5,426 nucleotides of DNA from Geodermatophilaceae bacterium. GTDB taxonomy: Bacteria; Actinomycetota; Actinomycetes; Mycobacteriales; Geodermatophilaceae. A program made the translations under genes and the position numbers. The notes beneath the pieces are model-generated. The model searched no databases. It saw only the letters and a list, made by a program, of their open reading frames with translations, and was not told the origin of the DNA. This document shows positions 1 through 5,426 of this stretch, piece by piece. The stretch spans positions 1-5,426 of the forward strand of contig JACCQS010000318.1 of assembly GCA_013814015.1 (NCBI GenBank), written 5' to 3'. Positions within the stretch are counted from its first letter, which is position 1. Each line of letters opens with the position of its first letter.

Positions 1-345
1 GCGGTGGACCGGATCAACGCCATCGCCAACCCGCAGATGCCCAAGGTCGGGGAGCGCTTCCTCGGCACGGTCGTCAAGACCACCACCTTCGGCGCGTTCG
101 TCTCGCTGCTGCCCGGCCGGGACGGTCTGGTGCACATCAGCAAGCTCGGTGGCGGCAAGCGGATCGGCAAGGTCGAGGACGTGGTCGGGGTCGGTGACAA
201 GCTGCAGGTCGAGATCCTCGAGATCGACGCCCGCGGAAAGATCAGCCTCGGGCCGGTCGCGGACAACGCCGGCAGCGACAACGGCGCAACCAGCAACGGC
301 GCGCCGGAGTCAGTGCCTGCCGACGCCGCGTCAGCCAGCGTCTGA
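1..345 (+). CDS. pnp: Polyribonucleotide nucleotidyltransferase (PNPase/GpsI), C-terminal fragment
   Basis: PNPase is a phosphorolytic 3'-5' exoribonuclease of the cytoplasm that degrades RNA to nucleoside diphosphates and can also add 3' tails. Only the last 114 residues are visible; the reading frame is open at the window's left edge, so this is a 5'-partial gene (the full protein is usually about 740 residues). The fragment begins at the end of the KH domain (DRINAIANPQMP, window residues 3-14). It continues into a complete S1 RNA-binding domain (about residues 16-86) with the typical GERFLGTVVKTTTFGAFV start and the GRDGLVHIS strand. A tail of about 28 residues rich in Ala, Ser, Asn and Gly follows and is probably disordered. 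The S1 loop after HIS looks about three residues shorter than the mycobacterial and streptomycete sequences I remember. The M16 peptidase gene starts 16 bp downstream on the same strand, so co-transcription is likely. Confidence 0.96.
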   Translation, partial: AVDRINAIANPQMPKVGERFLGTVVKTTTFGAFVSLLPGRDGLVHISKLGGGKRIGKVEDVVGVGDKLQVEILEIDARGKISLGPVADNAGSDNGATSNGAPESVPADAASASV

Positions 346-361
346 TCCGCGGACCAGTCGC

Positions 362-1708
362 GTGCCTGTGGGGACCGGAGCTCCTAGGAGCCGCAAGCGC
401 GCCAGTACTCGCACGCTCGACCAGGACTCGTCCGGCGGCATCGTCCGCCGGACGGTCCTGCCGGGCGGCCTGCGAGTGATCACCGAGTCGATGCCCTCGA
501 TGCTGTCCGCGTCGCTGGGTATCTGGGTCGGCGTCGGATCCAGTGACGAGACGCCGCCGTTGGCCGGTGCCTCGCACTACCTGGAGCACTTGCTCTTCAA
601 GGGAACTCGTCGTCGCAGCGCGCTGCAGATCGCCTCGGAACTGGATGCCGTGGGTGGTGAGTTGAACGCCTTCACCGCCAAGGAGCACACCTGCTACTAC
701 GCGACCGTCCTGGCCAGCGATCTACCGCTGGCTGTGGATGTCGTCGGTGACCTGGTCACCAGTGCCATCATTCGCGGTGCGGATGTGGACAACGAGCGTG
801 GCGTCATCCACGAAGAGATCGCCATGCGCGACGACGAGCCCGGCGATGCGGTCTATGACCTGTTCAGCCAGGCGCTCTTCGGGGAAACCCCGCTGGGTCG
901 CCCGGTGCTTGGCACCGCGAAATCGATCACGGAGATGAGCCGGACACAGATCGCTGGCTACTACCGGCGTCGCTACCGGCCACAGTCGATGGTGGTCGCC
1001 GCCGCGGGTGCCGTTGACCACGCGGACGTCCTGCATCTGGTGCGTAAGGCCTTCGCCGATCAGCTCGACGGTGACGTCGAGCCTGCTCCGATCCGTGCTG
1101 CCGACCTCGGCCAGATGGCCCCGGCGCGAGACATCGCACTGATCGAGCGACCTACCGAGCAGGCGCACATCTTGCTCGGTGGGTTCACGCCCGGAAGGCA
1201 CGACGAGCGCCGGTACGCATTGAGCGTGCTGAACGCAGCACTGGGCGGTGGCATGAGCTCGCGTCTGTTCCAGGAGATCCGGGAGAAGCGGGGACTTGCC
1301 TACAGTGTCGGGTCGTCGGTCTCGCACTACGCCGGTATCGGCTCCTACAACGTCTATGCCGGATGTGCCCCGAGGAACGTCGACGAGGTGCTGGGTCTGA
1401 TCCGCGAGGAGCTGGATCGCGTTGCCGTCAAGGGCTTGAGGAGTGACGAGGTGGCCCGGGCGAAAGGGCAGATCCGCGGTGGCATGGTGCTCGGCATGGA
1501 GGACACCGGATCGCGGATGAGCCGGATCGCCAAGGCCGAGTTGAGTTTCGGGGAGTACCGCAGCGTGCTCCAAGTCCTCGACGATGTCGCCGCTGTCACT
1601 GTGCAGGAGGTTGCCGAGATAGCCGCGGAGGTCCTGGCCGGTCCGTTGTGTCTGTCGGTCGTCGGGCCCTTCGCCGATCACGACTTCTCCTCCTTCGTCG
1701 CCGCCTAG
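362..1708 (+). CDS. M16 family zinc metallopeptidase (PepR-like, processing-peptidase type)
   Basis: This is a predicted insulinase/mitochondrial-processing-peptidase-like metallopeptidase of 448 residues, matching the roughly 440 residues of actinobacterial PepR (Rv2782c type). The inverted zinc motif HYLEH lies at residues 72-76: His72 and His76 bind zinc, Glu75 is the catalytic base, and Glu152 in HEEIAMRDDEP, 76 residues after His76, is the expected third ligand. The C-terminal M16 domain carries the conserved stretch GGGMSSRLFQEIREKRGL (295-312), whose Arg and following Tyr normally help bind substrate. All catalytic residues are present, so the enzyme should be active, probably in the cytoplasm because no signal peptide is seen. 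The start is uncertain. GTG at 362 is the first start codon after the pnp stop and has only a weak GGA at 351-353; GTG at 368 is equally possible. The frame stays open back to 149, but that part overlaps pnp in another frame. Natural substrates are unknown. Its place next to pnp is conserved in actinobacteria. Confidence 0.93.
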   Translation: MPVGTGAPRSRKRASTRTLDQDSSGGIVRRTVLPGGLRVITESMPSMLSASLGIWVGVGSSDETPPLAGASHYLEHLLFKGTRRRSALQIASELDAVGGELNAFTAKEHTCYYATVLASDLPLAVDVVGDLVTSAIIRGADVDNERGVIHEEIAMRDDEPGDAVYDLFSQALFGETPLGRPVLGTAKSITEMSRTQIAGYYRRRYRPQSMVVAAAGAVDHADVLHLVRKAFADQLDGDVEPAPIRAADLGQMAPARDIALIERPTEQAHILLGGFTPGRHDERRYALSVLNAALGGGMSSRLFQEIREKRGLAYSVGSSVSHYAGIGSYNVYAGCAPRNVDEVLGLIREELDRVAVKGLRSDEVARAKGQIRGGMVLGMEDTGSRMSRIAKAELSFGEYRSVLQVLDDVAAVTVQEVAEIAAEVLAGPLCLSVVGPFADHDFSSFVAA

Positions 1709-1722
1709 AGCTGACCCGGGCC

Positions 1723-1780
1723 ATTCGCCCTTGTCGCGATAAGGGCGCGAATCAGCCGGTGTATCCGACAGTTATCGCGA
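1723..1780. terminator. Nested inverted repeats between convergent genes, possible bidirectional terminator
   Basis: The 88 bp between the M16 peptidase stop and the glycerate kinase stop hold two competing inverted repeats. The first is ATTCGCCCTT (1723-1732), an 8 nt loop, then AAGGGCGCGAAT (1741-1752); it pairs fully apart from a 2 nt bulge. The second is a perfect 9 bp repeat, TCGCGATAA (1734-1742) against TTATCGCGA (1772-1780). It uses the loop and part of the arm of the first, so both cannot form together. No T-tract follows on either strand, which is common for actinobacterial terminators but leaves the call unproven. The position between convergent genes favours transcription termination. 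Confidence 0.45.
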
Positions 1781-1796
1781 GAACGGCGGGAACAGG

Positions 1797-2915
1797 TCAG
1801 CTCAGTTGCCTGACGATCTGCGTGCCGATCTCGCGTAGCAGTGTTCGTGCATTGCGAATCGGGTCGCGCCCGGGTCCGGCTACGTCGGTGAGCGAATATC
1901 GCGTCAAGACTCCGGTGAGGTCTGCGTCGGCGGTGAAGCGACCGGCGATCGCGATGACGGGCTTTCCCCGGCCTCGGGCAGCTTCCAGGACAGCCTGAGC
2001 GACCTTTCCCGCCGCTGTCTGAGCGTCCCAGCTGCCCTCCCCGGTGATGACGACATCGGCCGCCGTGATGGCCGGTCGGACTCCTGTGAGGTCCATGATC
2101 AATTGGGCACCGGAGGCGATCCGCGCCGAGCCGATGGCCAGAAACGGCGCGGCGAAGCCTCCCGCGGCACCAACTCCGGATAGTGCGGATACAGCCAGGC
2201 CGGTCTCGTCCTGCAACCTTCTCGCCCAATTGCGCAGTCCTGTCTCCAGTTCGCGGGTCTGCTCCGCGGTCGCGCCCTTCTGCGCCGCGAATACATGCGC
2301 AGCGCCGAACTCGCCGGTCAGCGGCGAACTGACGTCCGTGGCCACCGTGAGGCTTATCCCGTCCAGTACAGCCGACATCGGATCCAGGTCCACCGCGGCG
2401 ACATCGTTGAGCTCATCGCCGCACGGCCGTACGGCCTGCCCTTCGTGATCGAGAATCCGGGCGCCGAGCGCGATCGCCGCGCCCATTCCACCGTCGGTGG
2501 AAGCGCTGCCACCGACGCCGACGACCAGGTCACGGAAACCGCGGTCGATTGCCGCCCGAATCGCCAAGCCGACGCCGTACGTCGTGGCTTCCATCGGCCG
2601 CAGGCCCCGGTCCGGCAGCTGAGTCAGACCACAGATCTCGGCCAGTTCGATCAGTGCCGTTGAACCTCGGATGCCGATCCGGGCTGACCGCGGTTGCCCC
2701 AGTGGGCCGGCAGCCGCGACCGTGACGGTTTCGAAGCCGGCCGCCAGCGCTGCATCCAGAGTGCCCTCGCCGCCGTCGCCCATCGGTCGAAGCACGACAT
2801 CCACGCATGATGAGCCCTGCAGCAGGCCGATACGCAGCTCGGTGCACACCTCGATCGCAGACAGGCAACCCTTGAACTTGTCCGGCGCGAGCAGCACGGT
2901 TGGCGGGAGGGGCAC
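1797..2915 (-). CDS. Glycerate kinase, type II (GarK/GlxK family)
   Basis: The product is a 372-residue kinase that phosphorylates D-glycerate with ATP; the GarK/GlxK family usually forms 2-phosphoglycerate, feeding glycolate, glyoxylate or sugar-acid breakdown into glycolysis. Family blocks appear in order: APDKFKGCLSA (10-20), RPMGDGGEGT (43-52, usually ADGGEGT), GGSASTDGGMGA (135-146), TDVSSPLTGEFGAAHVF then QKGA (193-215, usually CDVxNPL and FGPQKGA), GVGAAGG (247-253) and TGEGSWDAQTAAGK (291-304). The length matches the roughly 380 residues of E. coli GarK. GTG at 2915 is chosen because it leaves nine residues before APDKFKG; GTG at 2897 (366 residues) also fits. Neither start has a convincing Shine-Dalgarno sequence. 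The same frame stays open upstream to 3497, but that stretch lies antisense to dapB and has no family similarity. The gene faces away from both neighbours, with its 5' end 19 bp from dapB, so it is probably monocistronic or unrelated to the surrounding operon. I see no adjacent glyoxylate or tartronate genes. Confidence 0.93.
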   Translation of the reverse strand: MPLPPTVLLAPDKFKGCLSAIEVCTELRIGLLQGSSCVDVVLRPMGDGGEGTLDAALAAGFETVTVAAAGPLGQPRSARIGIRGSTALIELAEICGLTQLPDRGLRPMEATTYGVGLAIRAAIDRGFRDLVVGVGGSASTDGGMGAAIALGARILDHEGQAVRPCGDELNDVAAVDLDPMSAVLDGISLTVATDVSSPLTGEFGAAHVFAAQKGATAEQTRELETGLRNWARRLQDETGLAVSALSGVGAAGGFAAPFLAIGSARIASGAQLIMDLTGVRPAITAADVVITGEGSWDAQTAAGKVAQAVLEAARGRGKPVIAIAGRFTADADLTGVLTRYSLTDVAGPGRDPIRNARTLLREIGTQIVRQLS

Positions 2916-2926
2916 CCGACTATGGT
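2900..2926 (+). promoter_or_regulatory. Candidate dapB promoter for a leaderless transcript
   Basis: TATGGT at 2921-2926 fits the actinobacterial -10 consensus TAnnnT and ends 8 nt before the dapB ATG, which would place the transcription start on or next to the A of the ATG. A weak -35 candidate, TTGGCG at 2900-2905, stands 15 nt upstream. No Shine-Dalgarno sequence is correctly placed for this ATG; the GGAGGGG at 2906-2912 is too far away. The element overlaps the first codons of the divergent glycerate kinase. This is inference from motif and spacing only. Confidence 0.4.
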
Positions 2927-2934
2927 GGCGCCCT

Positions 2935-3723
2935 ATGAGCGAGACCGGGGCGCAATCAGATGGCGAGCCGCTGGGCGAACTGATCAGGGTCGGAGTCCTC
3001 GGAGGTCGCGGACGCATGGGCGCGCAGGTGTGCCAAGCAGTCAACGAGGCCCCTGATCTGGAACTGGTCGCAAATGTGGATGCGGGAGACTGGTTGTTCA
3101 ACGTCTCCGATGCGGCTGCCGATGTGGTGGTGGACTTCACCGGGCCAGACGTGGTGATGGACAATATTCGGTTCTGCATCGACCAGAACATCCACTGCGT
3201 CGTGGGCACCTCCGGGTTCGACGCCGAGAAGATCGAGACCGTTCGCCAGTGGTTGGAGCCCAAGCCCGAACTCGCCGTGCTGATCGCTCCTAACTTCGCG
3301 ATCGGGGCGGTGTTGTCCATGCGCTTCGCCGCTCTGGCAGCGCGATATTTCGATTCCGCCGAGGTCATCGAGATGCACCACCCCCAGAAGATCGATGCTC
3401 CGAGTGGCACGGCATTCCGGACCGCGCAACTCATTGCCGGGACCCGTTGCACCGCTGGGCTGCCCGACATGCCAGATGCCACCCGCCAGGAGGACATCGG
3501 TGGCCGCGGTGTGGACGTCGACGGAGTGCGGATTCATTCGGTGCGGATGTCAGGACTCCTGGCGCACCAGGAGGTCCTGTTCGGCACCGAGGGAGAGACA
3601 CTCACCATCCGGCACGACACCCTCAACCGGAACTCGTTCATGCCCGGCGTCCTGTTAGCCGTCCGCAATGTCGCCGCGCATCCGGGCCTGACCGTGGGCC
3701 TCGACCCGCTGCTTGACGACTGA
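2935..3723 (+). CDS. dapB: 4-hydroxy-tetrahydrodipicolinate reductase (DapB)
   Basis: DapB reduces 4-hydroxy-tetrahydrodipicolinate to tetrahydrodipicolinate with NAD(P)H, the second committed step of diaminopimelate and lysine synthesis in the cytoplasm, and so supplies peptidoglycan precursor. The 262-residue product has the N-terminal Rossmann glycine motif GGRGRMG (23-29), the VVGTSGFD loop (89-96) and APNFAIGAVL (118-127). It also has the catalytic block EMHHPQKIDAPSGTA (146-160) with the His148-His149 pair and Lys152, and a conserved C-terminal segment from HSVRMSGLLAHQEVLFG to HDTLNRNSFMPGVLL. All key residues are intact. ATG at 2935 is the only sensible start: upstream codons in this frame belong to the opposite-strand glycerate kinase. 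It gives about 17 residues (SETGAQSDGEPLGELI) before the usual RVGVLG start, so the protein is longer at the N-terminus than M. tuberculosis DapB. Leu241 is encoded by a rare TTA codon. The nearest downstream gene is 84 bp away behind a GC hairpin. Confidence 0.97.
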   Translation: MSETGAQSDGEPLGELIRVGVLGGRGRMGAQVCQAVNEAPDLELVANVDAGDWLFNVSDAAADVVVDFTGPDVVMDNIRFCIDQNIHCVVGTSGFDAEKIETVRQWLEPKPELAVLIAPNFAIGAVLSMRFAALAARYFDSAEVIEMHHPQKIDAPSGTAFRTAQLIAGTRCTAGLPDMPDATRQEDIGGRGVDVDGVRIHSVRMSGLLAHQEVLFGTEGETLTIRHDTLNRNSFMPGVLLAVRNVAAHPGLTVGLDPLLDD

Positions 3724-3769
3724 GCGCTTCAGGAGAGGTTCAGCCCGCAAACCGCATGGTTCCTGCACC

Positions 3770-3789
3770 GCGCCGGATCTGGCCGGCGC
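3770..3789 (+). terminator. GC-rich stem-loop after dapB, possible terminator or leader hairpin
   Basis: GCGCCGG (3770-3776) and CCGGCGC (3783-3789) form a perfect 7 bp stem with a 6 nt loop (ATCTGG). It lies 46 bp after the dapB stop and ends 5 nt before the ribosome binding site of the lipoprotein gene. No T-tract follows. It could end or weaken read-through from dapB, or sit in the lipoprotein mRNA leader. Short GC palindromes also arise by chance in DNA of this composition, so confidence is modest. Confidence 0.35.
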
Positions 3790-3794
3790 CGCAG

Positions 3795-3800
3795 AAGGGA
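3795..3800 (+). promoter_or_regulatory. Ribosome binding site for the lipoprotein gene
   Basis: AAGGGA stands 7 nt upstream of the GTG at 3808, a good Shine-Dalgarno match and spacing. It decides the start in favour of 3808 over the internal ATG at 3883, which would remove the basic n-region of the signal peptide and whose upstream GGTAGGG lies too close to the start codon. Confidence 0.6.
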
Positions 3801-3807
3801 CCAGACC

Positions 3808-5181
3808 GTGCACCGCAACCTCAGGTCACTATCGTTGGGCAGCTCCACATTTCGCCGCGACACCTCGCCACCGCTGGTAGGGATGGCGCTGGTCACCGTC
3901 TGCCTGGTGGCCGGTTGCGCGAGCGGTAGGACTCCCGTTGACAGTCCGTCCGCCGAGTCGAGTCCGGCCCTGCAGACCGCCCCGGACAGCGCGCGGATCG
4001 ACCTGGAGATGCCGACCTTCTCCGATCCGACGACCATCGCCAATCCGCTGTTCCCGATCAGCGACCTCACCCAGGTCGTGCAGGTCGGGACCGAAGGGGA
4101 TGTGGCGCTGCGGCATGAGATCACCCTGCTGCCCGAGATCAAGACGATCGAGCGGGAGGGCCAGCAGATCGACACGTTGGTGTCTCAGTTCGCGGCGTAC
4201 GGCGATGGCCGGGTGCTGGAGGTCGCGCGGGACTTCTTCGCCCAGGCCGACGACGGGTCGGTGTGGTACTTCGGCGAGGACGTGGCGAACTACGTCGACG
4301 GAGTGCTGGACAACACCGACGGAACCTGGCTGGCCGGCAAGGACCGGCCGCCCGGAATGATCATGCCGGCGGACCCGAAGGTCGGTGATGTGTACCGGCC
4401 GGAGAACATCCCGGGCTTCGTTTTCGAGGAAGTGACAGTCACATCCGTCACCGAGGCAGTCGACGGCCCGCAGGGTCCCATCTCCGAGGCGATGCTGGTC
4501 GAGGAGCTGCTGGCGGACGGCGTGCTCGAGGACAAGAGCTTCGCCCCGGGCTACGGGGAGTTCATGGCTCAGGTGCTGTCCGAGGACGAATTGGTCAACG
4601 TCTCCATCGGGGTTCCGATCGATGCTGTCAGCGGCCCTGTGCCGGCAGAGGTCTACCAGTTGACCACCGCCAGTGCGGATGCCTACATCGCGGCCGGTGC
4701 AGCTGATTGGGCTGCCGTCACGGCACTGGTGGACTCGCTGAGCACCGCCTGGACCAGCTACCGGGAAACCGGGGTGCCGCCCTTGACTGCCGACGGGATG
4801 GACGTCGCTGTGGAAGCGTTGACGGCCGCCGCGGGTACCCAGGATGCCGTCGCCACCCAGCAAGCAGCCAACGACCTCGCCTACGTTGTCACCGACCTGC
4901 GGCTGCGCCACGAGTCGCCGGCTGCCGTTGACGTGGAGCGGATGGACATCCTGGCCCGCCAGATCATGGTCGACGCAGCTGCCGAGGAAAAGGGGTTCCT
5001 CACCGGCGATGCGATCCATCTCGAGGCGCTGTGGGCAAGGACCTCGCACACTGTTGACGGCTCCGCGGCCTCCCGTATCGAAGCTCAGCTGGCTGACCTG
5101 CGAGGGGCCGCGGAATCGGGCGACTTGCCGACCACCGCTGACATTGCCCAAGCCCTGCGTCGGTCCTTGACCGGGCTCTGA
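3808..5181 (+). CDS. Predicted lipoprotein of unknown function with WYFGE-type domain and helical C-terminus
   Basis: This 457-residue protein is probably exported and lipid-anchored. It has a basic n-region (Arg4, Arg7, Arg16, Arg17), a hydrophobic stretch PPLVGMALVTVCLVAG (21-36), and a lipobox LVAGC with Cys37 as the likely modified residue. A Ser/Pro/Ala-rich linker follows to about residue 65. Residues about 70-252 resemble a widespread bacterial hypothetical-protein family recalled by the motifs NPLFP (79-83), SVWYFGEDVANYVDG (151-165), GTWLAGKD (172-179), GMIMPADPKVGDVYR (183-197) and FAPGYGE (245-251). I know no assigned function for it. Residues about 286-457 are Ala-rich and look all-helical, with two related units: 336-364 and 429-457 align without gaps at 9 of 29 identities, each preceded by a Trp (315 and 409). 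No enzyme motif or transmembrane helix is evident after the signal. The start is GTG with a good ribosome binding site. The gene is separate from dapB (84 bp) and convergent with the DUF2461 gene (9 bp). Surface or periplasm-side binding or sensing is possible but speculative. Confidence 0.85.
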   Translation: MHRNLRSLSLGSSTFRRDTSPPLVGMALVTVCLVAGCASGRTPVDSPSAESSPALQTAPDSARIDLEMPTFSDPTTIANPLFPISDLTQVVQVGTEGDVALRHEITLLPEIKTIEREGQQIDTLVSQFAAYGDGRVLEVARDFFAQADDGSVWYFGEDVANYVDGVLDNTDGTWLAGKDRPPGMIMPADPKVGDVYRPENIPGFVFEEVTVTSVTEAVDGPQGPISEAMLVEELLADGVLEDKSFAPGYGEFMAQVLSEDELVNVSIGVPIDAVSGPVPAEVYQLTTASADAYIAAGAADWAAVTALVDSLSTAWTSYRETGVPPLTADGMDVAVEALTAAAGTQDAVATQQAANDLAYVVTDLRLRHESPAAVDVERMDILARQIMVDAAAEEKGFLTGDAIHLEALWARTSHTVDGSAASRIEAQLADLRGAAESGDLPTTADIAQALRRSLTGL

Positions 5182-5205
5182 CCCCAGCGGCTAGCGAGCC
5201 CGGTC
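5169..5205. terminator. Perfect 10 bp inverted repeat enclosing both stop codons, likely shared terminator
   Basis: GACCGGGCTC (5169-5178) and GAGCCCGGTC (5196-5205) are exact reverse complements separated by 17 nt. The loop contains the lipoprotein TGA (5179-5181) and, on the other strand, the DUF2461 TAG (5193-5191). The two arms are the last coding bases of the two genes. The GC-rich stem would form in either transcript, so a bidirectional terminator is the natural reading. There is no T-tract on either side, so protection of 3' ends is an alternative role. Confidence 0.6.
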
Positions 5206-5426
5206 CGCGGTCGAACCCAGATGCGTGGCGATCCAGTCGTTGAGCGGTGCCAGGCGGCGCCACCCGCGACGTACCCGGGACAGGGCGTCGCGGGAGGTCA
5301 ACCACGGCTGGTCCCCATAGTCCCGCGCAGCACTCAGGGTGCGGAATCGCAATAGCTCCAGCCGCGGATGTTCGCTGTCGTAGCCGTGCGGGCGCGTCTT
5401 CACCGGATTGCCGCCGATCTCCCAGC
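5191..5426 (-). CDS. DUF2461 (TIGR02453-like) family protein, C-terminal fragment
   Basis: Only the last 77 residues are in the window; the 5' part lies beyond the right edge. The visible stretch reads WEIGGNPVKTRPHGYDSEHP and continues RLELLRFRTLSAARDYGD. It matches the C-terminal block I remember for the DUF2461 family (prGYd..hP...lLr.k), including the basic segment before GY and the LLR that follows HP. The family is common in actinobacteria and has no established biochemical role. A GTG at 5403 could be read as a start but lies inside the conserved block, so the true start must be upstream. The stop (TAG at 5193-5191) faces the lipoprotein stop 9 bp away. The tail after the conserved block (GSTADRAR) forms one arm of the shared inverted repeat. 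Confidence 0.8.
   Translation of the reverse strand, partial: WEIGGNPVKTRPHGYDSEHPRLELLRFRTLSAARDYGDQPWLTSRDALSRVRRGWRRLAPLNDWIATHLGSTADRAR

Noticed and set aside
149..361. Upstream extension of the M16 peptidase reading frame into pnp
   Set aside because: It would overlap the conserved PNPase S1 domain out of frame and add 71 low-complexity Arg/Ser/Thr-rich residues unlike any M16 N-terminus.
722..1681. 319-residue open frame antisense to the M16 peptidase
   Set aside because: The sense frame carries the complete HxxEH zinc motif and all M16 conserved blocks; the antisense frame shows none of any family.
2671..2934. Upstream extension of the dapB frame
   Set aside because: It runs antisense through the glycerate kinase N-terminal region and adds 88 residues with no DapB similarity; DapB proteins begin close to the RVGVLG strand.
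2916..3497. 194-codon upstream extension of the glycerate kinase frame, antisense to dapB
   Set aside because: It has no kinase-family similarity, lies opposite a fully conserved dapB, and open antisense frames are expected in GC-rich DNA. The family's N-terminal APDKFKG block begins just after the GTG at 2915.
3756..3929. 57-codon ATG frame after the AGGAGAGG (3731-3738) that follows dapB
   Set aside because: The Shine-Dalgarno-like sequence is 17 nt from the ATG. The product is Pro/Arg-rich without any motif, and most of the frame lies inside the lipoprotein gene in another frame.
3829..5151. 440-residue open frame antisense to the lipoprotein gene
   Set aside because: Its composition is typical of antisense translation (rich in Arg, Gly, His, Asp and Val), with no recognisable motif. 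The plus-strand frame has a signal peptide, lipobox, ribosome binding site and family motifs.
1..5426. Novel mobile, defence or secondary-metabolite system
   Set aside because: I looked for transposase, integrase, toxin-antitoxin, nuclease, CRISPR repeat, tRNA or biosynthetic signatures on both strands and saw none. All long genes fall into housekeeping or uncharacterised but ordinary families.

Overview
The window is GC-rich, densely coding DNA from an actinobacterium (Actinomycetota). The PNPase C-terminus, the M16 peptidase and DapB all read closest to the actinobacterial orthologues I remember from Mycobacterium and Streptomyces. Start codons are often GTG and intergenic gaps are short. 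I cannot name the genus. A TTA codon in dapB and the gene order argue against a typical Streptomyces.

Layout from left to right: the 3' end of pnp (1-345, +); 16 bp later a complete M16 zinc peptidase of the PepR type (362-1708, +), probably in the same transcript; an 88 bp convergent junction with nested inverted repeats; a type II glycerate kinase on the opposite strand (2915-1797, -); a 19 bp divergent junction; dapB (2935-3723, +), possibly leaderless; an 84 bp spacer with a GC hairpin; a predicted lipoprotein of unknown function (3808-5181, +); and, 9 bp beyond it and convergent, the C-terminus of a DUF2461 protein (5426-5191, -) that runs off the window.

The core is the actinobacterial neighbourhood pnp - M16 peptidase - dapB, covering RNA turnover, an ATP-independent metallopeptidase, and diaminopimelate/lysine synthesis. 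An inverted glycerate kinase gene splits it, so dapB must have its own promoter in the narrow divergent gap. Both convergent junctions carry GC-rich inverted repeats without U-tracts. The right-hand one is a perfect 10 bp repeat that encloses both stop codons and is built from the last codons of both genes.

I see no mobile element, CRISPR array, RNA gene or toxin/defence system. This is mostly ordinary housekeeping sequence. The points worth a second look are the shared terminator-like repeat at 5169-5205, the likely leaderless dapB start, the glycerate kinase insertion, and the two-part lipoprotein with an apparent internal duplication in its C-terminal half.
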